The notes beneath the pieces were generated by a model that was given only the letters and a program-made list of their open reading frames with translations, was not told where the DNA came from and searched no databases. DNA of 64,000 nucleotides from Bos javanicus (Eukaryota; Chordata; Mammalia; Artiodactyla; Bovidae): the NCBI RefSeq assembly GCF_032452875.1, contig NW_026893631.1, forward strand, positions 1 to 64,000, given 5' to 3'. Within the stretch, counting starts at the first letter, position 1. The number at the start of each line of letters is the position of its first letter. Made by a program: the position numbers and the translations under genes. This document shows, piece after piece, positions 10,609 to 24,703 of this stretch.

Positions 10609-11229
10609 GTCCCTGTTCGGTCGCCACCTGCCGGGGACCAGCCCCAACTGATCCAGGGTATTCGAAGGAGAGATGGCCTAGGCGACTATTTATATGCTAA
10701 TCAGAGATGTCAAGAATAATAGTATGAGGAGAGCTCAGTAGGAAAATTCGGTGGAGAAAAGAGACTGAGTAGCTTGGTTTACGCGGAAGACCAATCAAAC
10801 TTCAAGACAAGAAGTTTGCACCACTTACGTAGGCCGCAGGCGCCCTCTCGAATAGCGAAAGGTGCCTCACCCTAGACACCTTCTCGAGTGGGTCTTAGCA
10901 GCCCAGGCATAATTAGTAAGCGTGGTGGGTTCCGCGCTCCAGATGGAGACTCAGCTGGAAGTTAAAGGGAAGAATGACAAGGAACTTTATGAATTGGAGC
11001 TGTAAGTTAACTCTTTGACAGAGAGAGCGAGATGGTGGTGGGGGACAGCCCCCAGTGAAATCAGAGGTGAGAGCACAAAGCAATACAGTAGGCAGACTCC
11101 GGTTTTTTTGGGGGGAGATGCTCGAGAATATCCGGGTGGACTCCTGAGGCTCGATCCCGCATTTGCGTATGCCGAGCCTCCTTCCTCATGACCTTTGTCC
11201 AGAGTGGAATGCCTCCCCGGCTCCCGGCA
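10609..11229 (-). mobile_element. PBS+LTR insert, copy 8
   Basis: LTR 10629-11229 (601 bp), T/G tract T7G6, consensus-like. Followed by a 791-bp satellite (11230-12020). Confidence 0.92.
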
Positions 11230-12020
11230 CATGATCAGTGCATGCTCAGTCACGATATCAGTGCCTGCTCAGCCACGTGATCACTGACGGCACAGTCACG
11301 TGATCAGCGCCTCTCAGTCACGTGATCACCGTATGATAAACACGTGATCAGTGAACGACCAGCCACGTGATCACTGCATGCGCGGTCAGGTGGTCAGTTC
11401 CTGATCAGCCACCTGATCAGTGCGTGCACAGTCCCCTGATCAGCGCCTGTCAGTCACTGATCACTGCCTGATAAACACGTGATCAGTGCCCGAACAGCCA
11501 CGTCATCAGTGCATGCGCAGTCACGTGATCAGTGCATGATAGCCACGTGATCAGTGCGTGCACAGTCCCATGATCAGCGCCTGTCAGTCACTGATCATTG
11601 CCTGATAAACACGTGATCAGTGCATGATGAGCCATGTGATCAGTGCCCGATCAGCCACGTCATCAGTGCATGCGCAGTCACGTCATCAGTGCATGATAGC
11701 CACGTGATCAGTGCATGCTCAGTCACGTGATCTGGACTTGATCAGCCACGTGATCAGTGCCTGCAGAGTCACGTGATCAGGGCCTGCTGAGCTGCGTGAT
11801 TCCTGCCGGCTCATCTGCATGACAATTGCCAGCTGAGCTGCGTGATTCCTGTCGGCTCATCTGCTTGACAATTGCCAGCTGAGCTGCGTGATTCCTGCCT
11901 GGTCACGTGCTTGATTATTGCCAGTTGAGCAGCATGATTCGTCACTGCTGAGCTCCATGCTTATTGCCTGCTGATTGCGTGGTTCGTGTCTGCTCAGCTC
12001 TTTGAGTATTGCCTCCTGAG

Positions 12021-12641
12021 GTCCCTGTTCGGTCGCCACCTGCCGGGGACCAGCCCCAACTGATCCAGGGTATTCGAAGGAGAGATGGCCTAGGCGACTA
12101 TTTATATGCTAATCAGAGATGTCAAGAATAATAGTATGAGGAGAGCTCAGTAGGAAAATTCGGTGGAGAAAAGAGACTGAGTAGCTTGGTTTACGCGGAA
12201 GACCAATCAAACTTCAAGACAAGAAGTTTGCACCACTTACGTAGGCCGCAGGCGCCCTCTCGAATAGCGAAAGGTGCCTCACCCTAGACACCTTCTCGAG
12301 TGGGTCTTAGCAGCCCAGGCATAATTAGTAAGCGTGGTGGGTTCCGCGCTCCAGATGGAGACTCAGCTGGAAGTTAAAGGGAAGAATGACAAGGAACTTT
12401 ATGAATTGGAGCTGTAAGTTAACTCTTTGACAGAGAGAGCGAGATGGTGGTGGGGGACAGCCCCCAGTGAAATCAGAGGTGAGAGCACAAAGCAATACAG
12501 TAGGCAGACTCCGGTTTTTTTGGGGGGAGATGCTCGAGAATATCCGGGTGGACTCCTGAGGCTCGATCCCGCATTTGCGTATGCCGAGCCTCCTTCCTCA
12601 TGACCTTTGTCCAGAGTGGAATGCCTCCCCGGCTCCCGGCA
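12021..12641 (-). mobile_element. PBS+LTR insert, copy 9
   Basis: LTR 12041-12641 (601 bp), T/G tract T7G6, consensus-like. Followed by a 791-bp satellite (12642-13432). Confidence 0.92.
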
Positions 12642-13432
12642 CATGATCAGTGCATGCTCAGTCACGATATCAGTGCCTGCTCAGCCACGTGATCACTGAC
12701 GGCACAGTCACGTGATCAGCGCCTCTCAGTCACGTGATCACCGTATGATAAACACGTGATCAGTGAACGACCAGCCACGTGATCACTGCATGCGCGGTCA
12801 GGTGGTCAGTTCCTGATCAGCCACCTGATCAGTGCGTGCACAGTCCCCTGATCAGCGCCTGTCAGTCACTGATCACTGCCTGATAAACACGTGATCAGTG
12901 CCCGAACAGCCACGTCATCAGTGCATGCGCAGTCACGTGATCAGTGCATGATAGCCACGTGATCAGTGCGTGCACAGTCCCATGATCAGCGCCTGTCAGT
13001 CACTGATCATTGCCTGATAAACACGTGATCAGTGCATGATGAGCCATGTGATCAGTGCCCGATCAGCCACGTCATCAGTGCATGCGCAGTCACGTCATCA
13101 GTGCATGATAGCCACGTGATCAGTGCATGCTCAGTCACGTGATCTGGACTTGATCAGCCACGTGATCAGTGCCTGCAGAGTCACGTGATCAGGGCCTGCT
13201 GAGCTGCGTGATTCCTGCCGGCTCATCTGCATGACAATTGCCAGCTGAGCTGCGTGATTCCTGTCGGCTCATCTGCTTGACAATTGCCAGCTGAGCTGCG
13301 TGATTCCTGCCTGGTCACGTGCTTGATTATTGCCAGTTGAGCAGCATGATTCGTCACTGCTGAGCTCCATGCTTATTGCCTGCTGATTGCGTGGTTCGTG
13401 TCTGCTCAGCTCTTTGAGTATTGCCTCCTGAG

Positions 13433-14052
13433 GTCCCTGTTCGGTCGCCACCTGCCGGGGACCAGCCCCAACTGATCCAGGGTATTCGAAGGAGAGATGG
13501 CCTAGGCGACTATTTATATGCTAATCAGAGATGTCAAGAATAATAGTATGAGGAGAGCTCAGTAGGAAAATTCGGTGGAGAAAAGAGACTGAGTAGCTTG
13601 GTTTACGCGGAAGACCAATCAAACTTCAAGACAAGAAGTTTGCACCACTTACGTAGGCCGCAGGCGCCCTCTCGAATAGCGAAAGGTGCCTCACCCTAGA
13701 CACCTTCTCGAGTGGGTCTTAGCAGCCCAGGCATAATTAGTAAGCGTGGTGGGTTCCGCGCTCCAGATGGAGACTCAGCTGGAAGTTAAAGGGAAGAATG
13801 ACAAGGAACTTTATGAATTGGAGCTGTAAGTTAACTCTTTGACAGAGAGAGCGAGATGGTGGTGGGGGACAGCCCCCAGTGAAATCAGAGGTGAGAGCAC
13901 AAAGCAATACAGTAGGCAGACTCCGGTTTTTTTGGGGGAGATGCTCGAGAATATCCGGGTGGACTCCTGAGGCTCGATCCCGCATTTGCGTATGCCGAGC
14001 CTCCTTCCTCATGACCTTTGTCCAGAGTGGAATGCCTCCCCGGCTCCCGGCA
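13433..14052 (-). mobile_element. PBS+LTR insert, copy 10
   Basis: LTR 13453-14052 (600 bp), T/G tract T7G5, otherwise consensus-like. Followed by a 791-bp satellite (14053-14843). Confidence 0.92.
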
Positions 14053-14843
14053 CATGATCAGTGCATGCTCAGTCACGATATCAGTGCCTGCTCAGCCACG
14101 TGATCACTGACGGCACAGTCACGTGATCAGCGCCTCTCAGTCACGTGATCACCGTATGATAAACACGTGATCAGTGAACGACCAGCCACGTGATCACTGC
14201 ATGCGCGGTCAGGTGGTCAGTTCCTGATCAGCCACCTGATCAGTGCGTGCACAGTCCCCTGATCAGCGCCTGTCAGTCACTGATCACTGCCTGATAAACA
14301 CGTGATCAGTGCCCGAACAGCCACGTCATCAGTGCATGCGCAGTCACGTGATCAGTGCATGATAGCCACGTGATCAGTGCGTGCACAGTCCCATGATCAG
14401 CGCCTGTCAGTCACTGATCATTGCCTGATAAACACGTGATCAGTGCATGATGAGCCATGTGATCAGTGCCCGATCAGCCACGTCATCAGTGCATGCGCAG
14501 TCACGTCATCAGTGCATGATAGCCACGTGATCAGTGCATGCTCAGTCACGTGATCTGGACTTGATCAGCCACGTGATCAGTGCCTGCAGAGTCACGTGAT
14601 CAGGGCCTGCTGAGCTGCGTGATTCCTGCCGGCTCATCTGCATGACAATTGCCAGCTGAGCTGCGTGATTCCTGTCGGCTCATCTGCTTGACAATTGCCA
14701 GCTGAGCTGCGTGATTCCTGCCTGGTCACGTGCTTGATTATTGCCAGTTGAGCAGCATGATTCGTCACTGCTGAGCTCCATGCTTATTGCCTGCTGATTG
14801 CGTGGTTCGTGTCTGCTCAGCTCTTTGAGTATTGCCTCCTGAG

Positions 14844-15464
14844 GTCCCTGTTCGGTCGCCACCTGCCGGGGACCAGCCCCAACTGATCCAGGGTATTCGA
14901 AGGAGAGATGGCCTAGGCGACTATTTATATGCTAATCAGAGATGTCAAGAATAATAGTATGAGGAGAGCTCAGTAGGAAAATTCGGTGGAGAAAAGAGAC
15001 TGAGTAGCTTGGTTTACGCGGAAGACCAATCAAACTTCAAGACAAGAAGTTTGCACCACTTACGTAGGCCGCAGGCGCCCTCTCGAATAGCGAAAGGTGC
15101 CTCACCCTAGACACCTTCTCGAGTGGGTCTTAGCAGCCCAGGCATAATTAGTAAGCGTGGTGGGTTCCGCGCTCCAGATGGAGACTCAGCTGGAAGTTAA
15201 AGGGAAGAATGACAAGGAACTTTATGAATTGGAGCTGTAAGTTAACTCTTTGACAGAGAGAGCGAGATGGTGGTGGGGGACAGCCCCCAGTGAAATCAGA
15301 GGTGAGAGCACAAAGCAATACAGTAGGCAGACTCCGGTTTTTTTGGGGGGAGATGCTCGAGAATATCCGGGTGGACTCCTGAGGCTCGATCCCGCATTTG
15401 CGTATGCCGAGCCTCCTTCCTCATGACCTTTGTCCAGAGTGGAATGCCTCCCCGGCTCCCGGCA
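14844..15464 (-). mobile_element. PBS+LTR insert, copy 11
   Basis: LTR 14864-15464 (601 bp), T/G tract T7G6. Followed by the rearranged 768-bp satellite segment 15465-16232. Confidence 0.92.
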
Positions 15465-16232
15465 CATGATCAGTGCATGCTCAGTCACGATATCAGTGCC
15501 TGCTCAGCCACGTGATCACTGACGGCACAGTCACGTGATCAGCGCCTCTCAGTCACGTGATCACCGTATGATAAACACGTGATCAGTGAACGACCAGCCA
15601 CGTGATCACTGCATGCGCGGTCAGGTGGTCAGTTCCTGATCAGCCACCTGATCAGTGCGTGCACAGTCCCCTGATCAGCGCCTGTCAGTCACTGATCACT
15701 GCCTGATAAACACGTGATCAGTGCCCGAACAGCCACGTCATCAGTGCATGCGCAGTCACGTGATCAGTGCATGATAGCCACGTGATCAGTGCGTGCACAG
15801 TCCCATGATCAGCGCCTGTCAGTCACTGATCATTGCCTGATAAACACGTGATCAGTGCATGATGAGCCATGTGATCAGTGCCCGATCAGCCACGTCATCA
15901 GTGCATGCGCAGTCACGTCATCAGTGCATGATAGCCACGTGATCAGTGCATGCTCAGTCACGTGATCTGGACTTGATCAGCCACGTGATCAGTGCCTGCA
16001 GAGTCACGTGATCAGGGCCTGCTGAGCTGCGTGATTCCTGCCGGCTCATCTGCATGACAATTGCCAGCTCTGCTGATGATCAATTGCCAGCTGAGCTGCG
16101 TGATTCCTGCCTGGTCACGTGCTTGATTATTGCCAGTTGAGCAGCATGATTCGTCACTGCTGAGCTCCATGCTTATTGCCTGCTGATTGCGTGGTTCGTG
16201 TCTGCTCAGCTCTTTGAGTATTGCCTCCTGAG
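15465..16232. repeat. Satellite segment with unique 46-bp block rearrangement (768 bp)
   Basis: 23 bp shorter than the reference. Inside the 46-bp block (about 16065-16085) the second repeat is replaced by CCAGCTCTGCTGATGATCAA before ATTGCC resumes. No other unit in the window has this, so it is a unit-specific landmark. Confidence 0.88.
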
Positions 16233-16853
16233 GTCCCTGTTCGGTCGCCACCTGCCGGGGACCAGCCCCAACTGATCCAGGGTATTCGAAGGAGAGATGG
16301 CCTAGGCGACTATTTATATGCTAATCAGAGATGTCAAGAATAATAGTATGAGGAGAGCTCAGTAGGAAAATTCGGTGGAGAAAAGAGACTGAGTAGCTTG
16401 GTTTACGCGGAAGACCAATCAAACTTCAAGACAAGAAGTTTGCACCACTTACGTAGGCCGCAGGCGCCCTCTCGAATAGCGAAAGGTGCCTCACCCTAGA
16501 CACCTTCTCGAGTGGGTCTTAGCAGCCCAGGCATAATTAGTAAGCGTGGTGGGTTCCGCGCTCCAGATGGAGACTCAGCTGGAAGTTAAAGGGAAGAATG
16601 ACAAGGAACTTTATGAATTGGAGCTGTAAGTTAACTCTTTGACAGAGAGAGCGAGATGGTGGTGGGGGACAGCCCCCAGTGAAATCAGAGGTGAGAGCAC
16701 AAAGCAATACAGTAGGCAGACTCCGGTTTTTTTGGGGGGAGATGCTCGAGAATATCCGGGTGGACTCCTGAGGCTCGATCCCGCATTTGCGTATGCCGAG
16801 CCTCCTTCCTCATGACCTTTGTCCAGAGTGGAATGCCTCCCCGGCTCCCGGCA
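16233..16853 (-). mobile_element. PBS+LTR insert, copy 12
   Basis: LTR 16253-16853 (601 bp), T/G tract T7G6. Followed by a 791-bp satellite (16854-17644). Confidence 0.92.
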
Positions 16854-17644
16854 CATGATCAGTGCATGCTCAGTCACGATATCAGTGCCTGCTCAGCCAC
16901 GTGATCACTGACGGCACAGTCACGTGATCAGCGCCTCTCAGTCACGTGATCACCGTATGATAAACACGTGATCAGTGAACGACCAGCCACGTGATCACTG
17001 CATGCGCGGTCAGGTGGTCAGTTCCTGATCAGCCACCTGATCAGTGCGTGCACAGTCCCCTGATCAGCGCCTGTCAGTCACTGATCACTGCCTGATAAAC
17101 ACGTGATCAGTGCCCGAACAGCCACGTCATCAGTGCATGCGCAGTCACGTGATCAGTGCATGATAGCCACGTGATCAGTGCGTGCACAGTCCCATGATCA
17201 GCGCCTGTCAGTCACTGATCATTGCCTGATAAACACGTGATCAGTGCATGATGAGCCATGTGATCAGTGCCCGATCAGCCACGTCATCAGTGCATGCGCA
17301 GTCACGTCATCAGTGCATGATAGCCACGTGATCAGTGCATGCTCAGTCACGTGATCTGGACTTGATCAGCCACGTGATCAGTGCCTGCAGAGTCACGTGA
17401 TCAGGGCCTGCTGAGCTGCGTGATTCCTGCCGGCTCATCTGCATGACAATTGCCAGCTGAGCTGCGTGATTCCTGTCGGCTCATCTGCTTGACAATTGCC
17501 AGCTGAGCTGCGTGATTCCTGCCTGGTCACGTGCTTGATTATTGCCAGTTGAGCAGCATGATTCGTCACTGCTGAGCTCCATGCTTATTGCCTGCTGATT
17601 GCGTGGTTCGTGTCTGCTCAGCTCTTTGAGTATTGCCTCCTGAG

Positions 17645-18264
17645 GTCCCTGTTCGGTCGCCACCTGCCGGGGACCAGCCCCAACTGATCCAGGGTATTCG
17701 AAGGAGAGATGGCCTAGGCGACTATTTATATGCTAATCAGAGATGTCAAGAATAATAGTATGAGGAGAGCTCAGTAGGAAAATTCGGTGGAGAAAAGAGA
17801 CTGAGTAGCTTGGTTTACGCGGAAGACCAATCAAACTTCAAGACAAGAAGTTTGCACCACTTACGTAGGCCGCAGGCGCCCTCTCGAATAGCGAAAGGTG
17901 CCTCACCCTAGACACCTTCTCGAGTGGGTCTTAGCAGCCCAGGCATAATTAGTAAGCGTGGTGGGTTCCGCGCTCCAGATGGAGACTCAGCTGGAAGTTA
18001 AAGGGAAGAATGACAAGGAACTTTATGAATTGGAGCTGTAAGTTAACTCTTTGACAGAGAGAGCGAGATGGTGGTGGGGGACAGCCCCCAGTGAAATCAG
18101 AGGTGAGAGCACAAAGCAATACAGTAGGCAGACTCCGGTTTTTTTGGGGGAGATGCTCGAGAATATCCGGGTGGACTCCTGAGGCTCGATCCCGCATTTG
18201 CGTATGCCGAGCCTCCTTCCTCATGACCTTTGTCCAGAGTGGAATGCCTCCCCGGCTCCCGGCA
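17645..18264 (-). mobile_element. PBS+LTR insert, copy 13
   Basis: LTR 17665-18264 (600 bp), T/G tract T7G5. Followed by a 791-bp satellite (18265-19055). Confidence 0.92.
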
Positions 18265-19055
18265 CATGATCAGTGCATGCTCAGTCACGATATCAGTGCC
18301 TGCTCAGCCACGTGATCACTGACGGCACAGTCACGTGATCAGCGCCTCTCAGTCACGTGATCACCGTATGATAAACACGTGATCAGTGAACGACCAGCCA
18401 CGTGATCACTGCATGCGCGGTCAGGTGGTCAGTTCCTGATCAGCCACCTGATCAGTGCGTGCACAGTCCCCTGATCAGCGCCTGTCAGTCACTGATCACT
18501 GCCTGATAAACACGTGATCAGTGCCCGAACAGCCACGTCATCAGTGCATGCGCAGTCACGTGATCAGTGCATGATAGCCACGTGATCAGTGCGTGCACAG
18601 TCCCATGATCAGCGCCTGTCAGTCACTGATCATTGCCTGATAAACACGTGATCAGTGCATGATGAGCCATGTGATCAGTGCCCGATCAGCCACGTCATCA
18701 GTGCATGCGCAGTCACGTCATCAGTGCATGATAGCCACGTGATCAGTGCATGCTCAGTCACGTGATCTGGACTTGATCAGCCACGTGATCAGTGCCTGCA
18801 GAGTCACGTGATCAGGGCCTGCTGAGCTGCGTGATTCCTGCCGGCTCATCTGCATGACAATTGCCAGCTGAGCTGCGTGATTCCTGTCGGCTCATCTGCT
18901 TGACAATTGCCAGCTGAGCTGCGTGATTCCTGCCTGGTCACGTGCTTGATTATTGCCAGTTGAGCAGCATGATTCGTCACTGCTGAGCTCCATGCTTATT
19001 GCCTGCTGATTGCGTGGTTCGTGTCTGCTCAGCTCTTTGAGTATTGCCTCCTGAG

Positions 19056-19676
19056 GTCCCTGTTCGGTCGCCACCTGCCGGGGACCAGCCCCAACTGATC
19101 CAGGGTATTCGAAGGAGAGATGGCCTAGGCGACTATTTATATGCTAATCAGAGATGTCAAGAATAATAGTATGAGGAGAGCTCAGTAGGAAAATTCGGTG
19201 GAGAAAAGAGACTGAGTAGCTTGGTTTACGCGGAAGACCAATCAAACTTCAAGACAAGAAGTTTGCACCACTTACGTAGGCCGCAGGCGCCCTCTCGAAT
19301 AGCGAAAGGTGCCTCACCCTAGACACCTTCTCGAGTGGGTCTTAGCAGCCCAGGCATAATTAGTAAGCGTGGTGGGTTCCGCGCTCCAGATGGAGACTCA
19401 GCTGGAAGTTAAAGGGAAGAATGACAAGGAACTTTATGAATTGGAGCTGTAAGTTAACTCTTTGACAGAGAGAGCGAGATGGTGGTGGGGGACAGCCCCC
19501 AGTGAAATCAGAGGTGAGAGCACAAAGCAATACAGTAGGCAGACTCCGGTTTTTTTGGGGGGAGATGCTCGAGAATATCCGGGTGGACTCCTGAGGCTCG
19601 ATCCCGCATTTGCGTATGCCGAGCCTCCTTCCTCATGACCTTTGTCCAGAGTGGAATGCCTCCCCGGCTCCCGGCA
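19056..19676 (-). mobile_element. PBS+LTR insert, copy 14
   Basis: LTR 19076-19676 (601 bp), T/G tract T7G6. Followed by a 791-bp satellite (19677-20467). Confidence 0.92.
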
Positions 19677-20467
19677 CATGATCAGTGCATGCTCAGTCAC
19701 GATATCAGTGCCTGCTCAGCCACGTGATCACTGACGGCACAGTCACGTGATCAGCGCCTCTCAGTCACGTGATCACCGTATGATAAACACGTGATCAGTG
19801 AACGACCAGCCACGTGATCACTGCATGCGCGGTCAGGTGGTCAGTTCCTGATCAGCCACCTGATCAGTGCGTGCACAGTCCCCTGATCAGCGCCTGTCAG
19901 TCACTGATCACTGCCTGATAAACACGTGATCAGTGCCCGAACAGCCACGTCATCAGTGCATGCGCAGTCACGTGATCAGTGCATGATAGCCACGTGATCA
20001 GTGCGTGCACAGTCCCATGATCAGCGCCTGTCAGTCACTGATCATTGCCTGATAAACACGTGATCAGTGCATGATGAGCCATGTGATCAGTGCCCGATCA
20101 GCCACGTCATCAGTGCATGCGCAGTCACGTCATCAGTGCATGATAGCCACGTGATCAGTGCATGCTCAGTCACGTGATCTGGACTTGATCAGCCACGTGA
20201 TCAGTGCCTGCAGAGTCACGTGATCAGGGCCTGCTGAGCTGCGTGATTCCTGCCGGCTCATCTGCATGACAATTGCCAGCTGAGCTGCGTGATTCCTGTC
20301 GGCTCATCTGCTTGACAATTGCCAGCTGAGCTGCGTGATTCCTGCCTGGTCACGTGCTTGATTATTGCCAGTTGAGCAGCATGATTCGTCACTGCTGAGC
20401 TCCATGCTTATTGCCTGCTGATTGCGTGGTTCGTGTCTGCTCAGCTCTTTGAGTATTGCCTCCTGAG

Positions 20468-21088
20468 GTCCCTGTTCGGTCGCCACCTGCCGGGGACCAG
20501 CCCCAACTGATCCAGGGTATTCGAAGGAGAGATGGCCTAGGCGACTATTTATATGCTAATCAGAGATGTCAAGAATAATAGTATGAGGAGAGCTCAGTAG
20601 GAAAATTCGGTGGAGAAAAGAGACTGAGTAGCTTGGTTTACGCGGAAGACCAATCAAACTTCAAGACAAGAAGTTTGCACCACTTACGTAGGCCGCAGGC
20701 GCCCTCTCGAATAGCGAAAGGTGCCTCACCCTAGACACCTTCTCGAGTGGGTCTTAGCAGCCCAGGCATAATTAGTAAGCGTGGTGGGTTCCGCGCTCCA
20801 GATGGAGACTCAGCTGGAAGTTAAAGGGAAGAATGACAAGGAACTTTATGAATTGGAGCTGTAAGTTAACTCTTTGACAGAGAGAGCGAGATGGTGGTGG
20901 GGGACAGCCCCCAGTGAAATCAGAGGTGAGAGCACAAAGCAATACAGTAGGCAGACTCCGGTTTTTTTGGGGGGAGATGCTCGAGAATATCCGGGTGGAC
21001 TCCTGAGGCTCGATCCCGCATTTGCGTATGCCGAGCCTCCTTCCTCATGACCTTTGTCCAGAGTGGAATGCCTCCCCGGCTCCCGGCA
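20468..21088 (-). mobile_element. PBS+LTR insert, copy 15
   Basis: LTR 20488-21088 (601 bp), T/G tract T7G6. Followed by a 791-bp satellite (21089-21879). Confidence 0.92.
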
Positions 21089-21879
21089 CATGATCAGTGC
21101 ATGCTCAGTCACGATATCAGTGCCTGCTCAGCCACGTGATCACTGACGGCACAGTCACGTGATCAGCGCCTCTCAGTCACGTGATCACCGTATGATAAAC
21201 ACGTGATCAGTGAACGACCAGCCACGTGATCACTGCATGCGCGGTCAGGTGGTCAGTTCCTGATCAGCCACCTGATCAGTGCGTGCACAGTCCCCTGATC
21301 AGCGCCTGTCAGTCACTGATCACTGCCTGATAAACACGTGATCAGTGCCCGAACAGCCACGTCATCAGTGCATGCGCAGTCACGTGATCAGTGCATGATA
21401 GCCACGTGATCAGTGCGTGCACAGTCCCATGATCAGCGCCTGTCAGTCACTGATCATTGCCTGATAAACACGTGATCAGTGCATGATGAGCCATGTGATC
21501 AGTGCCCGATCAGCCACGTCATCAGTGCATGCGCAGTCACGTCATCAGTGCATGATAGCCACGTGATCAGTGCATGCTCAGTCACGTGATCTGGACTTGA
21601 TCAGCCACGTGATCAGTGCCTGCAGAGTCACGTGATCAGGGCCTGCTGAGCTGCGTGATTCCTGCCGGCTCATCTGCATGACAATTGCCAGCTGAGCTGC
21701 GTGATTCCTGTCGGCTCATCTGCTTGACAATTGCCAGCTGAGCTGCGTGATTCCTGCCTGGTCACGTGCTTGATTATTGCCAGTTGAGCAGCATGATTCG
21801 TCACTGCTGAGCTCCATGCTTATTGCCTGCTGATTGCGTGGTTCGTGTCTGCTCAGCTCTTTGAGTATTGCCTCCTGAG

Positions 21880-22500
21880 GTCCCTGTTCGGTCGCCACCT
21901 GCCGGGGACCAGCCCCAACTGATCCAGGGTATTCGAAGGAGAGATGGCCTAGGCGACTATTTATATGCTAATCAGAGATGTCAAGAATAATAGTATGAGG
22001 AGAGCTCAGTAGGAAAATTCGGTGGAGAAAAGAGACTGAGTAGCTTGGTTTACGCGGAAGACCAATCAAACTTCAAGACAAGAAGTTTGCACCACTTACG
22101 TAGGCCGCAGGCGCCCTCTCGAATAGCGAAAGGTGCCTCACCCTAGACACCTTCTCGAGTGGGTCTTAGCAGCCCAGGCATAATTAGTAAGCGTGGTGGG
22201 TTCCGCGCTCCAGATGGAGACTCAGCTGGAAGTTAAAGGGAAGAATGACAAGGAACTTTATGAATTGGAGCTGTAAGTTAACTCTTTGACAGAGAGAGCG
22301 AGATGGTGGTGGGGGACAGCCCCCAGTGAAATCAGAGGTGAGAGCACAAAGCAATACAGTAGGCAGACTCCGGTTTTTTTGGGGGGAGATGCTCGAGAAT
22401 ATCCGGGTGGACTCCTGAGGCTCGATCCCGCATTTGCGTATGCCGAGCCTCCTTCCTCATGACCTTTGTCCAGAGTGGAATGCCTCCCCGGCTCCCGGCA
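21880..22500 (-). mobile_element. PBS+LTR insert, copy 16
   Basis: LTR 21900-22500 (601 bp), T/G tract T7G6. Followed by a 791-bp satellite (22501-23291). Confidence 0.92.
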
Positions 22501-23291
22501 CATGATCAGTGCATGCTCAGTCACGATATCAGTGCCTGCTCAGCCACGTGATCACTGACGGCACAGTCACGTGATCAGCGCCTCTCAGTCACGTGATCAC
22601 CGTATGATAAACACGTGATCAGTGAACGACCAGCCACGTGATCACTGCATGCGCGGTCAGGTGGTCAGTTCCTGATCAGCCACCTGATCAGTGCGTGCAC
22701 AGTCCCCTGATCAGCGCCTGTCAGTCACTGATCACTGCCTGATAAACACGTGATCAGTGCCCGAACAGCCACGTCATCAGTGCATGCGCAGTCACGTGAT
22801 CAGTGCATGATAGCCACGTGATCAGTGCGTGCACAGTCCCATGATCAGCGCCTGTCAGTCACTGATCATTGCCTGATAAACACGTGATCAGTGCATGATG
22901 AGCCATGTGATCAGTGCCCGATCAGCCACGTCATCAGTGCATGCGCAGTCACGTCATCAGTGCATGATAGCCACGTGATCAGTGCATGCTCAGTCACGTG
23001 ATCTGGACTTGATCAGCCACGTGATCAGTGCCTGCAGAGTCACGTGATCAGGGCCTGCTGAGCTGCGTGATTCCTGCCGGCTCATCTGCATGACAATTGC
23101 CAGCTGAGCTGCGTGATTCCTGTCGGCTCATCTGCTTGACAATTGCCAGCTGAGCTGCGTGATTCCTGCCTGGTCACGTGCTTGATTATTGCCAGTTGAG
23201 CAGCATGATTCGTCACTGCTGAGCTCCATGCTTATTGCCTGCTGATTGCGTGGTTCGTGTCTGCTCAGCTCTTTGAGTATTGCCTCCTGAG

Positions 23292-23912
23292 GTCCCTGTT
23301 CGGTCGCCACCTGCCGGGGACCAGCCCCAACTGATCCAGGGTATTCGAAGGAGAGATGGCCTAGGCGACTATTTATATGCTAATCAGAGATGTCAAGAAT
23401 AATAGTATGAGGAGAGCTCAGTAGGAAAATTCGGTGGAGAAAAGAGACTGAGTAGCTTGGTTTACGCGGAAGACCAATCAAACTTCAAGACAAGAAGTTT
23501 GCACCACTTACGTAGGCCGCAGGCGCCCTCTCGAATAGCGAAAGGTGCCTCACCCTAGACACCTTCTCGAGTGGGTCTTAGCAGCCCAGGCATAATTAGT
23601 AAGCGTGGTGGGTTCCGCGCTCCAGATGGAGACTCAGCTGGAAGTTAAAGGGAAGAATGACAAGGAACTTTATGAATTGGAGCTGTAAGTTAACTCTTTG
23701 ACAGAGAGAGCGAGATGGTGGTGGGGGACAGCCCCCAGTGAAATCAGAGGTGAGAGCACAAAGCAATACAGTAGGCAGACTCCGGTTTTTTTGGGGGGAG
23801 ATGCTCGAGAATATCCGGGTGGACTCCTGAGGCTCGATCCCGCATTTGCGTATGCCGAGCCTCCTTCCTCATGACCTTTGTCCAGAGTGGAATGCCTCCC
23901 CGGCTCCCGGCA
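23292..23912 (-). mobile_element. PBS+LTR insert, copy 17
   Basis: LTR 23312-23912 (601 bp), T/G tract T7G6. Followed by a 791-bp satellite (23913-24703). Confidence 0.92.
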
Positions 23913-24703
23913 CATGATCAGTGCATGCTCAGTCACGATATCAGTGCCTGCTCAGCCACGTGATCACTGACGGCACAGTCACGTGATCAGCGCCTCTCAG
24001 TCACGTGATCACCGTATGATAAACACGTGATCAGTGAACGACCAGCCACGTGATCACTGCATGCGCGGTCAGGTGGTCAGTTCCTGATCAGCCACCTGAT
24101 CAGTGCGTGCACAGTCCCCTGATCAGCGCCTGTCAGTCACTGATCACTGCCTGATAAACACGTGATCAGTGCCCGAACAGCCACGTCATCAGTGCATGCG
24201 CAGTCACGTGATCAGTGCATGATAGCCACGTGATCAGTGCGTGCACAGTCCCATGATCAGCGCCTGTCAGTCACTGATCATTGCCTGATAAACACGTGAT
24301 CAGTGCATGATGAGCCATGTGATCAGTGCCCGATCAGCCACGTCATCAGTGCATGCGCAGTCACGTCATCAGTGCATGATAGCCACGTGATCAGTGCATG
24401 CTCAGTCACGTGATCTGGACTTGATCAGCCACGTGATCAGTGCCTGCAGAGTCACGTGATCAGGGCCTGCTGAGCTGCGTGATTCCTGCCGGCTCATCTG
24501 CATGACAATTGCCAGCTGAGCTGCGTGATTCCTGTCGGCTCATCTGCTTGACAATTGCCAGCTGAGCTGCGTGATTCCTGCCTGGTCACGTGCTTGATTA
24601 TTGCCAGTTGAGCAGCATGATTCGTCACTGCTGAGCTCCATGCTTATTGCCTGCTGATTGCGTGGTTCGTGTCTGCTCAGCTCTTTGAGTATTGCCTCCT
24701 GAG

